Part shown: one piece after another, positions 26,886 to 35,443 of the stretch
Layout: each line of letters starts with the position of its first letter
Position numbering within the stretch: the stretch's first letter is position 1
NCBI GenBank assembly: GCA_025964685.1
Contig: JAOPYG010000293.1
Span: 50,360 to 114,359, forward strand
DNA: 64,000 bases
Direction of reading: 5' to 3'
Origin: Actinoallomurus sp.
GTDB lineage: Bacteria; Actinomycetota; Actinomycetes; Streptosporangiales; Streptosporangiaceae
The notes under the pieces: model-generated
Told to the model about the DNA's origin: nothing
Databases searched by the model: none
The model's input: the letters and a program-made list of their open reading frames with translations, nothing else
Program-made: the position numbers and the translations under genes

Positions 26886-28339
26886 CAGAACAGGTCCGCC
26901 TTTCCGCTCTCCACGAGCGGGTGGACCTTGGTGTTTCGGCCCGGAACCTCACCGCACAGCCGGGGGGTGGGGTAGATCTTCCCGGGGTTGCACAGGCCGG
27001 CCGGGTCGAAGGCGCACCGCACCATCTGCATGGTGTCCAGGTCCTCTTCGGTGAACATCCGGGGCATGTGCTTGGCCTTGTCCACCCCCACGCCATGCTC
27101 GCCGGTGATCGACCCGCCATGCTCGATGCACAGGTCGAGGATCTTGCCGGAGACGATCTCGGCGCGTTCGCCCGCGCCCGGCACGGCGTCGTCGAACAGC
27201 ACCAGCGGATGCAGGTTGCCATCGCCGGCGTGAAAGACGTTGGCCACGCGGACGCCGCTGTCGCCGGACAACTCGTCGATGCGGGCCAGCACCTCGGGCA
27301 GCGCCGTACGGGGGATCACGCCGTCCTGCACGATGTAGTCGGGGCTGATCCGCCCCACCGCCGCGAACGCGGACTTGCGGCCGCGCCAGATCAGCGTCCG
27401 CTCGACGTCGTCGGCGGCCACCCGGATCTCGAAGGCGTCGCCGCACAACTCCTTGACCTGCTCGAACTGCCGGTCCACCTCGGTGGCCGGCCCGTCCAGC
27501 TCGACGATCAGGACCGCGCCCGCGCCGACGGGATACTCACAGTGCACGGCGGCCTCGGCGGCCTCGATCGACAGGGCGTCCATCATCTCGATCGCCGCGG
27601 GTACGACGCCGGCGGCGATGATCGCCGACACCGCCTCGCCCGCGCTCTCGATCGAGGTGAACGCCGCCAGCAGCGTCTCGACCTTCTCCGGCAACCGCGT
27701 CAGCCGTACGGTGATCTTCGTCGCGATGCCGAGCGTTCCCTCGGAGCCGACGAACGCGCCGAGCAGGTCGTACCCGGGAGCGTCGGTGAGCTCCACGATG
27801 TCACCGTCGGGCGTGACGATCTCGCAGGCCAGCACGTGGTTGACGGTGAAGCCGTACTTCAGGCAGTGGGCCCCGCCGGAGTTCTCCGCGACGTTGCCGC
27901 CGATGGAGCAGATCTGCTGGCTGGACGGGTCGGGCGCGTAGTAGTAACCGCGTGGACGTACGGCCTTGGAGACGTCGAGGTTGATCACACCCGGCTCGAC
28001 GACGGCGCGCTCGTCGTCGATGTCGATCTCCAGGATGCGGCGCATGCGCGAGGTCACGATCAGGACGCCGTCGGTACGGGGGAGCGCGCCGCCGGACAGC
28101 CCGGTGCCGGAGCCGCGCGCGATGTACGGCACGCCCTCGGCGGTGCAGGCCTTGACGATCTCGGCGATCTGCTCGGCGCCCTCCGGCAGCACCACGATCC
28201 CGGGCGTCGCGCGGTGGTAGGTCAGCCCGTCACATTCGTACGTGCGCAGTTCGGCGGGGTCGGTGATGACGTTCTGCGCTCCGGCGACGACCCTCAGCCG
28301 CTCCGCGAGCACGTCGAGCCCTGCTGTCACAACACCCAT
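26885..28339 (-). CDS. glcD: Glycolate oxidase catalytic subunit
   Basis: The FAD-containing subunit that oxidises glycolate to glyoxylate (or D-lactate to pyruvate in relatives), 484 residues. The FAD-binding motifs are RGSGTGLSGGALPRTDG (near residue 75) and SIGGNVAENSGGAHCLKYG. The C-terminal segment IEHGGSITGEHGVGVDK carries the His-rich active-site motif of this family, and the ending FDPAGLCNPGKIYPTPRLCG is typical GlcD. Either the ATG at 28339 or a GTG at 28330 could be the start; AAGG lies close to both. It is the first gene of the glcDEF-lldP operon. Confidence 0.93.
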   Translation of the reverse strand: MGVVTAGLDVLAERLRVVAGAQNVITDPAELRTYECDGLTYHRATPGIVVLPEGAEQIAEIVKACTAEGVPYIARGSGTGLSGGALPRTDGVLIVTSRMRRILEIDIDDERAVVEPGVINLDVSKAVRPRGYYYAPDPSSQQICSIGGNVAENSGGAHCLKYGFTVNHVLACEIVTPDGDIVELTDAPGYDLLGAFVGSEGTLGIATKITVRLTRLPEKVETLLAAFTSIESAGEAVSAIIAAGVVPAAIEMMDALSIEAAEAAVHCEYPVGAGAVLIVELDGPATEVDRQFEQVKELCGDAFEIRVAADDVERTLIWRGRKSAFAAVGRISPDYIVQDGVIPRTALPEVLARIDELSGDSGVRVANVFHAGDGNLHPLVLFDDAVPGAGERAEIVSGKILDLCIEHGGSITGEHGVGVDKAKHMPRMFTEEDLDTMQMVRCAFDPAGLCNPGKIYPTPRLCGEVPGRNTKVHPLVESGKADLF

Positions 28340-28403
28340 CCTTGACCTTTTGCGACAGATCCAAACTAGTCGGTATCAATGCGTGATCCGGTTGCGAGGA
28401 CCG

Positions 28404-28436
28404 CGCCGGAGCCCAGGCGGCGCCTGGGCTCCGGCG
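28404..28436 (-). terminator. Strong hairpin between malate synthase and glcD
   Basis: A perfect 15-bp stem (CGCCGGAGCCCAGGC and its complement) with a 3-nt loop lies just beyond the malate synthase stop codon (28442). It separates aceB from the glycolate oxidase genes, so the two are likely distinct transcripts. There is no T-tract, which is common for actinobacterial terminators. Confidence 0.7.
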
Positions 28437-28441
28437 TCTCG

Positions 28442-30052
28442 TCACGGCATCCGCTCGTAGGCGGGAAGCGTGAGGAAGTCGGCGTAGTCGTCGGCGAGGG
28501 CGACCTCCTTGAACAGGCTCACCGCGTCGGCGAAGCGCTCCTCGTCGTACGCGTCTCCGAGGGCCTCGCGGATCTTGGCCAGCTCCTCGTCGATGAGCCG
28601 CTCGACCAGCTCGGGGGTGACCTTCGGGCCGTCGGCGAGCTCGACGTCGTTGTGGATCCACTGCCAGACCTGCGAGCGGGCGATCTCCGCCGTCGCGGCG
28701 TCCTCCATCAGATTGAAGATGGCCACCGCGCCGTTTCCGCCCATCCAGGTCGCGATGTACTGCAACCCGACGCTGATGTTGTTGCGCAGGCCCGCCTCGG
28801 TGATGTCGCCCGGGGTCTTGTCGACCGCCAGCAGGTCCGAGGCCGACACCGAGACCTCGTCGCGGAGCCGGTCGCGCTGGTTCGGGCGGTCGCCGAGCAC
28901 GCCGTCGAAGATCTCGCGGCAGATCGGCACGAGGTCGGGATGGGCCACCCAGGACCCGTCGAAGCCGTCCTCGGACTCCCGGGTCTTGTCCGCGCGCACC
29001 TTCTCCAGAGCGGCCTTGTTCACCGCTTCGTCGCGTCGCGATGGGATGAAGGCCGCCATGCCGCCGATCGCGTGCGCGCCACGCTTGTGGCAGGTGCGCA
29101 CCAGAAGCTCCGTGTACGCCCGCATGAACGGAGCGGTCATCGTGATCGCGTTCCGCTCGGGCAGCAGGAACTGGCGGCCGCGCGAACGGAACTTCTTGAT
29201 CATCGAGAACAGGTAGTCCCACCGGCCGGCGTTGAGCCCCGCGGAGTGGTCGCGCAGCTCGTAGAGGATCTCCTCCATCTCGAACGCGGCCGGGATGGTC
29301 TCGATCAGCACGGTCGCCCGGATCGTGCCGCGCGTGATCTCCAGGACGTCCTGGGCGAGGTTGAAGACGTCGTTCCAGAGGCGCGCCTCGTGGCGGCTCT
29401 CGATCTTCGGCAGGTAGTAGTACGGGCCCTTGCCCTTGTCGAGCTGACGGCGGGCGCAGTGGAAGAAGTAGAGGCCGAAGTCGAACAGCGACCCCGACAT
29501 CCGCTCGCCGTCGACGAGGACGTGCTTCTCGTCCAGGTGCCAGCCGCGCGGGCGCACGACGATGGTGGCGAGCTCCTCGTCGGCCTTCAGGGCGTAGGAC
29601 TTGCCGCCGGTCTCGAAGTCGAGCTTACGGTCGAGGGCGTCGCGGAGGTTGAGCTGGCCGCCGACCATGTTCTCCCAGAGCGGGGTGTTGGCGTCCTCGA
29701 AGTCGGCGAGCCACACCTTGGCGCCGGAGTTCAGCGCGTTGATCGTCATCTTGCGGTCCGTGGGACCGGTGATCTCGACGCGGCGGTCCTCGAGGCCGGG
29801 CGCCGGGTCGGCCACCCGCCAGCTGTCGTCCTGCCGGACGTCGGCGCCTTCCGGCGCGAAGTCGAGCGTGCCGCCCTGGGCGAGCTCTTTCTGACGCTCC
29901 ACCCGCTGCGCGAGCAGCTCGCGGCGCCGGCCGCCGAACTCCCGCTGGAGGTTGGCGAGAAAGCCCAGCGCCTCAGGCGTGAGGATGTCCTTGAACCGCT
30001 CGTCGACGGCGCCGGTCAGCTCCACGCCCGCGGTTCCAGCCGTCCCAGCCAT
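28442..30052 (-). CDS. aceB: Malate synthase, A type
   Basis: Condenses glyoxylate with acetyl-CoA to give malate. Its 536-residue length fits the short (A) isoform rather than the 720-residue G isoform. Signature regions are visible: [20 protein letters not shown] (from about 248), [18 protein letters not shown], the active-site segment [18 protein letters not shown], and [14 protein letters not shown] ribosome site AAAGGTAGG lies 6 nt before the ATG. Its position beside glcDEF-lldP lets glyoxylate made from glycolate enter central metabolism; no isocitrate lyase gene is in the window. Two palindromes lie upstream as likely operators. Confidence 0.95.
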   Translation of the reverse strand: MAGTAGTAGVELTGAVDERFKDILTPEALGFLANLQREFGGRRRELLAQRVERQKELAQGGTLDFAPEGADVRQDDSWRVADPAPGLEDRRVEITGPTDRKMTINALNSGAKVWLADFEDANTPLWENMVGGQLNLRDALDRKLDFETGGKSYALKADEELATIVVRPRGWHLDEKHVLVDGERMSGSLFDFGLYFFHCARRQLDKGKGPYYYLPKIESRHEARLWNDVFNLAQDVLEITRGTIRATVLIETIPAAFEMEEILYELRDHSAGLNAGRWDYLFSMIKKFRSRGRQFLLPERNAITMTAPFMRAYTELLVRTCHKRGAHAIGGMAAFIPSRRDEAVNKAALEKVRADKTRESEDGFDGSWVAHPDLVPICREIFDGVLGDRPNQRDRLRDEVSVSASDLLAVDKTPGDITEAGLRNNISVGLQYIATWMGGNGAVAIFNLMEDAATAEIARSQVWQWIHNDVELADGPKVTPELVERLIDEELAKIREALGDAYDEERFADAVSLFKEVALADDYADFLTLPAYERMP

Positions 30053-30062
30053 GCGTCCTACC

Positions 30063-30098
30063 TTTCGTCTAGCGAAATTCCACTTCTGCTTAGTGGAA
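30063..30098 (-). promoter_or_regulatory. Paired palindromes upstream of malate synthase
   Basis: Two inverted repeats stand side by side 11-46 nt upstream of the start codon: TTTCG-N5-CGAAA (30063-30077) and TTCCACT-N7-AGTGGAA (30078-30098). Their position overlaps the expected transcription start and ribosome site region, as for repressor sites. They resemble the A/T-edged sites used by IclR-type regulators of glyoxylate genes, but that identity is a guess. No regulator gene is adjacent. Confidence 0.5.
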
Positions 30099-30258
30099 GA
30101 CTATTCACGTTCCTGCGGACCGGTCAAAGGGGTCCTTGTCTCCGTCGTACCCGCGCGGTGGGTAGGACGGTTCATACGGATATCCAGGTGTGCGAATCAC
30201 CCAGCCGTGGCAGCATCAAGGAAGATCCGGGGACGCTCCGGCGTTGACATGGGGGACG

Positions 30259-31662
30259 ATGACTAATTTTCCGTACGAAGAGCCAGAGCCGCTGACCGGT
30301 GAGCTGGATCTCGAAGAGCGCCAGGCGCTGCGCCGGGTCGCCGGGCTCTCCACCGAGCTCCGCGACGTCACCGAGGTCGAATACCGAGCCCTACGGCTCG
30401 AACGCGTGGTACTCATCGGCGTGTGGACCGACGGTGACCAGGCTCACGCCGAGAACTCCCTGCGCGAGCTGGCCCTCCTCGCCGAGACCGCCGGTTCGGA
30501 GATCCTCGAGGGTCTGATCCAGCGGCGCTCGCGGCCCGACCCCGCGACCTACGTCGGCTCCGGCAAGGCGCTGGAGCTGCGCGACGTCGTGATCTCCTCG
30601 GGCGCCGACACCGTGATCTGCGACGGAGAGCTGGCGCCCAGCCAGCTGCGCCGCCTGGAGGAGGTGGTCCAGGTCAAGGTCATCGACCGGACCGCGCTGA
30701 TCCTGGACATCTTCGCCCAGCACGCCAGCAGCCGTGAGGGCAAGGCCCAGGTGGAACTGGCCCAGCTCGAATACCTCATGCCGCGCCTGCGCGGCTGGGG
30801 TGGCAACCTGTCCCGTCAGGTCGGTGGCCGTGCCGCCGGCGGCGTGGGCATCGGCGGCCGTGGCCCCGGTGAGACCAAGATCGAGCTGGACCGGCGCCGG
30901 ATCCGCACCCGCATGGCCAAGCTGCGCCGCCAGATCGGCGAGATGGGCACGGCACGCGACACGAAGCGGTCCCGCCGGCGCGCCCGCGAGGTGCCCGCCG
31001 TCGCCATCGCCGGCTACACCAACGCCGGCAAGTCGAGCCTGCTCAACCGGCTCACCGGCGCGGGAGTGCTGGTGGAGAACGCCCTGTTCGCCACCCTCGA
31101 CCCGACGGTACGCCGGGCGAGCACCCCGAACGGCCGCGCCATCACCCTCGCCGACACCGTCGGTTTCGTCCGGCACCTGCCGCACCAGCTCGTCGAGGCG
31201 TTCCGCTCGACGCTGGAGGAGGTCGCCGACGCCGACCTGATCCTCCATGTGGTCGACGGCTCCGACGCCGACCCGGAGGCGCAGATCGCCGCCGTGCGCG
31301 AGGTGCTGCGCGACGTCGGCGGCAGTGACATCCCGGAGCTGATCGTCATCAACAAGGCCGACGTCGCCGACGAGATGTCGATCGCACGGCTCCGCCGTCA
31401 GGAGCCGCACAGCATCGTCGTGTCGGCGCGCACTGGTGCCGGCGTCGAAGAACTGCTCCAGGCCGTCGAGGACAACCTGCCGCGCGCCGAGCGCGAGGTC
31501 TGGGCCCTGGTGCCCTACGACCGCGGCGACCTGGTCGCGCGGGTGCATGACCTCGGGGAGGTGCTCTCCCAGGAGCACACCGCCGAGGGCACCACTCTGC
31601 ACGCCCGGGTCCCCGAGCGCATGGCCGCCGAGCTGGAGCCGTACGCCTCCGCGCAGGTCTGA
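30259..31662 (+). CDS. hflX: GTPase HflX
   Basis: A ribosome-associated GTPase that splits stalled or stressed 70S ribosomes. The 467-residue protein has the HflX N-terminal domain with its glycine-rich stretch (GRGPGETKIELDRRRIRTRM), then the G domain with G1 GYTNAGKSSL, G3 DTVGFV, and G4 NKAD. The ATG at 30259 is the best fit to the family N-terminus and follows GGGGGACG. It is monocistronic with a strong terminator right after it. Its usual actinobacterial neighbour dapF lies 20 kb upstream here. Confidence 0.94.
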   Translation: MTNFPYEEPEPLTGELDLEERQALRRVAGLSTELRDVTEVEYRALRLERVVLIGVWTDGDQAHAENSLRELALLAETAGSEILEGLIQRRSRPDPATYVGSGKALELRDVVISSGADTVICDGELAPSQLRRLEEVVQVKVIDRTALILDIFAQHASSREGKAQVELAQLEYLMPRLRGWGGNLSRQVGGRAAGGVGIGGRGPGETKIELDRRRIRTRMAKLRRQIGEMGTARDTKRSRRRAREVPAVAIAGYTNAGKSSLLNRLTGAGVLVENALFATLDPTVRRASTPNGRAITLADTVGFVRHLPHQLVEAFRSTLEEVADADLILHVVDGSDADPEAQIAAVREVLRDVGGSDIPELIVINKADVADEMSIARLRRQEPHSIVVSARTGAGVEELLQAVEDNLPRAEREVWALVPYDRGDLVARVHDLGEVLSQEHTAEGTTLHARVPERMAAELEPYASAQV

Positions 31663-31670
31663 TCACGTCA

Positions 31671-31706
31671 CGACCGGGGCCGAGATCTCGGCCCCGGTCG
31701 TCTTTC
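31671..31706 (+). terminator. Rho-independent terminator after hflX
   Basis: A perfect 30-nt palindrome (31671-31700, half-site CGACCGGGGCCGAGA) followed by TCTTTCT begins 8 nt beyond the hflX stop codon. Stem strength and T-rich tail make this the clearest terminator in the window. Confidence 0.88.
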
Positions 31707-32011
31707 TGTGTTCGCCCCGGCCGCCGAGTCCTTCTGGGGTATCGTCAAGGCGCCTGTGACAGTCGGGCCGTAGGGGCGGTCGAGGACTAGTGGTGAGCGG
31801 CCAGAGGCTGTACAGGGGGGCGTCGGTGCACTACCGTGACGAAACCGAGTTTTACGGGCTCGTTGCTCCAGGTGGCCTGACGGCCGTCTCCTTAACCGCA
31901 CTTGGGTCAGTCGGCAGTGTTGCCGGTGTCAGTCGAGCGAGAGCAGGTGACCCGCTGCATGGCGTCCGGACACCTTTCACCGGCGCGATGGCATAGCCGG
32001 GCGGTGATGCA
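31707..32011. other. Intergenic region upstream of the hutI-like gene
   Basis: About 305 nt with no convincing gene. A short GTG-started frame (31790-31996) is open, but its codon use is unlike coding DNA here and it has no ribosome site. The promoter of the following gene must be here; I could not identify a clear -10/-35 pair or operator. Confidence 0.4.
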
Positions 32012-33223
32012 ATGACCGTACGTTTGCTGACCAACATCGGTCGGCTCTGGACCGGCACCGACGTCTGCAGCAACGCCGCGATCCTCGTGCACGACGACCG
32101 CATCGTCTGGGCCGGACCTGCCTCCGATCTCCCGCAGAGCGTCCCTGGCGTCATCGACGACATCGTCGACGTCGACCATGTGGAGAACCTCGGCGGTGGC
32201 CTCGTCACCCCCGGCCTCATCGACGCGCACTCCCACCCGGTCTACGCCGGCAACCGCTGGGCCGAGCTCGCCATGCGCACGAGCGGGTCGACCAACAACG
32301 AGATCGTCGCGGCGGGCGGCGGCGTGGCGTCCACGGTGACCGTGACCCGTGGCACCGATCCCTGGACCCTGTGCAACAACGTCCGTGAGCGGCTCCGGCA
32401 GTGGATCTGCGCCGGCACCACCACGATCGAGGCGAAGACCGGCTACCACCTCACCCGCGACGGCGAGCTGGCCGACATCCGGATGCTTCGCTCGCTCGAG
32501 GAAGAGCCGTCGATGCCGCGCATCCACGCGACCTTCCTCGCCGCGCACGTCCTGCCGCCCGAATACTTCGGGCGCCGCCGCGACTACATCGAGGCCGTGC
32601 GCCTCTGGGCCGGCGACGCCGCGGCCGCGGGCGCCGACAGCATCGACGTCTACTGCGACGAAGGCCACTTCACCGCGGACGAGGCCCGTGTCCTGCTGAT
32701 GACCGGCCAGCGTGTCGGCCTCAAGGCCCGCCTGCACGCATGCGCCAACGAGCGCGTCGGTGCCGCACAGGTCGCGGCCGAGGTCGGCTGTGCCTCCGCC
32801 GACCTGCTCACCGAGGCCAACGAGGACGACATCAAGGCCCTCCACCACGGAGGCGTCGCCGCCACGATCTGCCCGGGCAGCGCCCTGCACAACGGCCGCA
32901 CCCCACCGGTTCGCGCCCTGCTCGACCGCGGCGTCACGATCGCGCTCGGCACCGACCACAACCCGGGCCAGTGCGGCATCACGTCGATGCCGCTCGTCGT
33001 CGGCCTGTCGGTCGCGATGTTCGGCCTCAGCGTCAACGAGGCCCTGCGCGCCGCGACGCTCGGCGGCGCGGCCGCCCTGCGGGTCAACGACCGAGGCGCA
33101 CTCGCGCCCGGCATGTACGCCGACATCGTGCTGTGGGACGCCGACCACGAGGGCGCCTTCGCGTGGGCGTTCGGCCTGCGCGCCCAGCGCGTCTGGCGCG
33201 GCGGCGTTCCGGTCCAGCCGTAG
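32012..33223 (+). CDS. hutI: Imidazolonepropionase (HutI-like amidohydrolase)
   Basis: A metal-dependent amidohydrolase of 403 residues. In the histidine degradation pathway HutI opens the imidazolone ring to give formimino-glutamate. Metal-binding and substrate motifs follow the family order: GLIDAHSHPVYAGNR (near 68-82), EIVAAGGGVASTV, EAKTGYHL, VYCDEGHF, TICPGSAL and ALGTDHNPG. HutI usually shows SGYGL and TDFNPG at the last sites, so this copy is somewhat divergent. No hutU, hutH or other his-utilisation gene is nearby, and it stands alone between hflX and a convergent regulator. Another amidohydrolase activity cannot be excluded. Confidence 0.8.
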   Translation: MTVRLLTNIGRLWTGTDVCSNAAILVHDDRIVWAGPASDLPQSVPGVIDDIVDVDHVENLGGGLVTPGLIDAHSHPVYAGNRWAELAMRTSGSTNNEIVAAGGGVASTVTVTRGTDPWTLCNNVRERLRQWICAGTTTIEAKTGYHLTRDGELADIRMLRSLEEEPSMPRIHATFLAAHVLPPEYFGRRRDYIEAVRLWAGDAAAAGADSIDVYCDEGHFTADEARVLLMTGQRVGLKARLHACANERVGAAQVAAEVGCASADLLTEANEDDIKALHHGGVAATICPGSALHNGRTPPVRALLDRGVTIALGTDHNPGQCGITSMPLVVGLSVAMFGLSVNEALRAATLGGAAALRVNDRGALAPGMYADIVLWDADHEGAFAWAFGLRAQRVWRGGVPVQP

Positions 33224-33377
33224 GGCCTGCTGCGAAAGTACGGGTCGCAGCCCTTCAGTGCGGACTGTGACCCCCGCTGCTGTCCCGTTAGGGTGCCGCG
33301 TCCAGGAGGGCAACGAGCAGGCTGCGGGCCTTATCGCCGCCAGGCAGGCGCCAGCCGGCCGTGGTGGTCGTGCTGCG

Positions 33378-34025
33378 CTACGCGACGGGGACCGGGCGGG
33401 GAAAGACGGTGACGAAGCGAGCCGCGGCCCGTCCGTCGCCTTCGACCCTGAGGGTCCCTTTGTCCAGGGCCTCCCCGATGTTGAGGTCGCCGAAGACCAG
33501 TGACCGGAGCGTGGCCGGATCGGTGTCCAGCACGGCGTCCGGCCGTTCGGCGGTGCCCCGGGTGAGGTCCAGCCGGCCGTCGGCGATCTGAGCGCGGAAG
33601 CGGTCGTCGCCGAGACGGATCTGGTACGTCCCGCGCATCTCGTCGGCGACTTCGGGGTCGAAGCTCGTCTTCAACGCGAACATCAGGGCATCGGCGCTGA
33701 GCTCGTCGCCGGAGGTCAGGGCGCCGCGGCTGCCCCAGCGAGCGAGGTGGAACAGCGCGGGTTCGAGGTCACGACCCCACTCGGTCAGCTCGTACACCCA
33801 GGTGGCGGCCGGAGGGCTGAGCCTGCGGCGGCGTACGACACCGGTCTGCTCCAGCTCACGCAGGCGCTGCGACAGGACGTTCTGGCTGGCCGTGGGGAGG
33901 CCGTGGTGCAGGTCGGTGAAGCGCTTGGGGCCGAACAGCAGCTCGCGCACGATGAGCAGCGACCAGCGTTCACCGATCACGTTGAGGCCGCGGGCGATGC
34001 CGCACGGGTCGTCGTAGCTGCGCAT
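33378..34025 (-). CDS. HxlR family regulator with C-terminal SCP2-like domain
   Basis: A 215-residue transcription regulator. Residues 1-95 form the HxlR winged helix (CGIARGLNVIGERWSLLIVR, then FGPKRFTDLHHGLPTASQNV), with one Cys at position 8 as found in redox- or quinone-sensing relatives. The C-terminal part (about 110-215) resembles a sterol-carrier (SCP2) lipid-binding domain, seen in some actinobacterial HxlR proteins. It is divergent from the alpha/beta hydrolase gene, with a palindromic region between them, so it probably represses that gene and itself. The effector is unknown. Confidence 0.88.
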   Translation of the reverse strand: MRSYDDPCGIARGLNVIGERWSLLIVRELLFGPKRFTDLHHGLPTASQNVLSQRLRELEQTGVVRRRRLSPPAATWVYELTEWGRDLEPALFHLARWGSRGALTSGDELSADALMFALKTSFDPEVADEMRGTYQIRLGDDRFRAQIADGRLDLTRGTAERPDAVLDTDPATLRSLVFGDLNIGEALDKGTLRVEGDGRAAARFVTVFPRPVPVA

Positions 34026-34049
34026 GCCCGGATTCTACCTTGTGATACA

Positions 34050-34074
34050 GGAGTGACTACTCCTAGAGTAGGAG
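34050..34074. promoter_or_regulatory. Overlapping palindromes in the HxlR/hydrolase divergent promoter
   Basis: Two nested inverted repeats lie between the divergent genes: GGAGT-N4-ACTCC (34050-34063) and CTCCTA-N3-TAGGAG (34060-34074). They share the ACTCC core, making a near-symmetric 25-nt block 25 nt upstream of the hxlR start. This is the natural operator candidate for the HxlR protein. Confidence 0.55.
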
Positions 34075-34212
34075 CATGTCTATTTCCCAGGGCGACGCTC
34101 GCCAGCCGGACACGCGCATGGCGCGGGTCGCGGGCCGGCCGTCATGGGTTGGCGTTCTGGACTTCCAGCCGCGGTTCCCCGGTGGCGTTGAGGCTTTCCA
34201 GCGGCGAGGACG

Positions 34213-34893
34213 ATGATGGCGACCTATGTGCTCATCCACGGCGCGGGCGACTCCTCGTACTGGCACCGGATCGTCCCCGAGCTGCGCGCCCTCGGCCACG
34301 AGGTCGTGGCTCCGGAGCTGCCGAGCGACGACGCGGCCGGGCTCGCCGGCTACACCGACACGGTCGTGGGCGCCATCGGTGACCGTACGGACCTGGTCGT
34401 CGTGGCCCAGTCGTTGGGCGGCTTCACCGGCCCTCTCGTCTGCGCCCGTGTCCCGGCCGACCTGCTGGTGATGGTGGCCGCGATGGTCCCGTCGCCGGGG
34501 GAGACGGCCGGTGACTGGTGGGGTAACACCGGGGCCGAGCAGGCCCGCCGCGAACATGACGCCCGCTCCGGCCGGCCGCCCGAGTTCGACCTGCGGACGT
34601 CGTTCTTCCACGACGTGCCGCCGGAGGTGACCGACGAGGCGATGGCGCGGGAGCCGCGCGGCGAGTCCGCGGCCATGTGGACCGACCCGTGGCCGCTCAC
34701 CACGTGGCCGGACGTCCCCACCCGCTTCCTGCTGTGCCGGGACGACCGTTTCTTTCCGGCCCCGTTCATGCGCCGGGTCGTACGGGACCGGCTGGACATC
34801 GAACCGGACGAGTTCCCCAGCGGTCACCTGCCCGCCCTGAGCCGCCCGAAGGAACTGGTCGACCACCTGGAGGCGTACCGCACGGCGCTTTAG
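34213..34893 (+). CDS. Alpha/beta hydrolase
   Basis: A 226-residue hydrolase of the EstC/MhpC-like group, probably an esterase. It has the oxyanion motif LIHGAGDSSYW at the N-terminus, the nucleophile Ser67 in AQSLGG (a variant of GxSxG), a likely acid Asp in LLCRDDRFF, and a C-terminal His in FPSGHLPALSRP. Two tandem ATG codons (34213 and 34216) could both serve as starts; a GGCGAGGACG lies just upstream. It is divergent from the HxlR regulator, which probably controls it. A strong inverted repeat follows the stop. The natural substrate is unknown. Confidence 0.87.
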   Translation: MMATYVLIHGAGDSSYWHRIVPELRALGHEVVAPELPSDDAAGLAGYTDTVVGAIGDRTDLVVVAQSLGGFTGPLVCARVPADLLVMVAAMVPSPGETAGDWWGNTGAEQARREHDARSGRPPEFDLRTSFFHDVPPEVTDEAMAREPRGESAAMWTDPWPLTTWPDVPTRFLLCRDDRFFPAPFMRRVVRDRLDIEPDEFPSGHLPALSRPKELVDHLEAYRTAL

Positions 34894-34899
34894 GCGTCG

Positions 34900-34962
34900 C
34901 CTCCGGCCGGGCGGCACTGGGGGAAGGTGCGCGTGACCGCGCCGCACCGCGCCGGCCGGAGG
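34900..34962 (+). terminator. Large inverted repeat after the alpha/beta hydrolase
   Basis: An outer perfect 11-bp stem (CCTCCGGCCGG at 34900-34910 and CCGGCCGGAGG at 34952-34962) encloses a second hairpin (GGTGCG 34926-34931 and CGCACC 34943-34948). It begins 7 nt after the stop codon. It probably terminates the hydrolase transcript and shields the convergent minus-strand gene at 35002. Confidence 0.5.
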
Positions 34963-35001
34963 TGCTCAGGGGGGCTCAGTTCCAGGAGACGCCGCGCGTA
35001 C

Positions 35002-35322
35002 TCACATCCGGCCGCCGACGACACGGCGCATGGCCCGGGCCGCGTACTCAACGTCCCCGGCCCGGCAGATCGGCTCGCCCCATGACCAGAACAGCCACCA
35101 GTCGCCGTCGCGCTCGCCGCAGGTGATCTCCTCGGACAGCGAGTCGCTGTACGGATTGATCACGACGAGCACGGGCGGCTGGGCTGTGCTCGTCTGCACG
35201 ACGCGGCCGACCAGCCCGATTCCCTCCACGTGTGTCTTCAGGTCCTGCAACAACCGGATCGTCATCCCAGCCCGCGTCTCGGTGCCCATCACGTCGAATA
35301 CCTCTGTCTCGGGAAAGTTCAT
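35002..35322 (-). CDS. Hypothetical protein divergent from the XRE regulator
   Basis: A 106-residue soluble protein I cannot assign with certainty. It starts MNFPETEVFDVMG and includes PPVLVVINPYSDSLSEEITC and WWLFWSWGEPICRAGD, a Trp-rich pattern. Similar small proteins frequently neighbour XRE/DUF397 pairs in streptomycetes and relatives. It contains no signal peptide or membrane segment. It is divergent from the XRE gene with 121 nt between them, so the two are likely co-regulated. Function unknown. Confidence 0.68.
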   Translation of the reverse strand: MNFPETEVFDVMGTETRAGMTIRLLQDLKTHVEGIGLVGRVVQTSTAQPPVLVVINPYSDSLSEEITCGERDGDWWLFWSWGEPICRAGDVEYAARAMRRVVGGRM

Positions 35323-35443
35323 CGTCTGGACCCCAAGACTGTCGCCGGGTGGCTACTGTCCGCATCAGGACTCCTCGGACACTTGCGTCCCCGAAAACAG
35401 ACCGGACGACGACCGGCGCCGTTGTCCGGGCGGAAGGCTCCCC

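Noticed and set aside
31790..31996. A 68-codon GTG-started frame upstream of hutI
   Set aside because: No ribosome site and non-coding-like codon use.
33230..33250. CTGCGA-N9-TCGCAG as terminator between hutI and the HxlR gene
   Set aside because: Short stem, no T-tract; too weak to call.
34076..34216. A 46-codon frame upstream of the alpha/beta hydrolase (MSISQGDARQ...)
   Set aside because: Its ATG directly abuts the operator palindrome, ribosome-site spacing is too short, and no family is recognisable; a leader peptide cannot be excluded.
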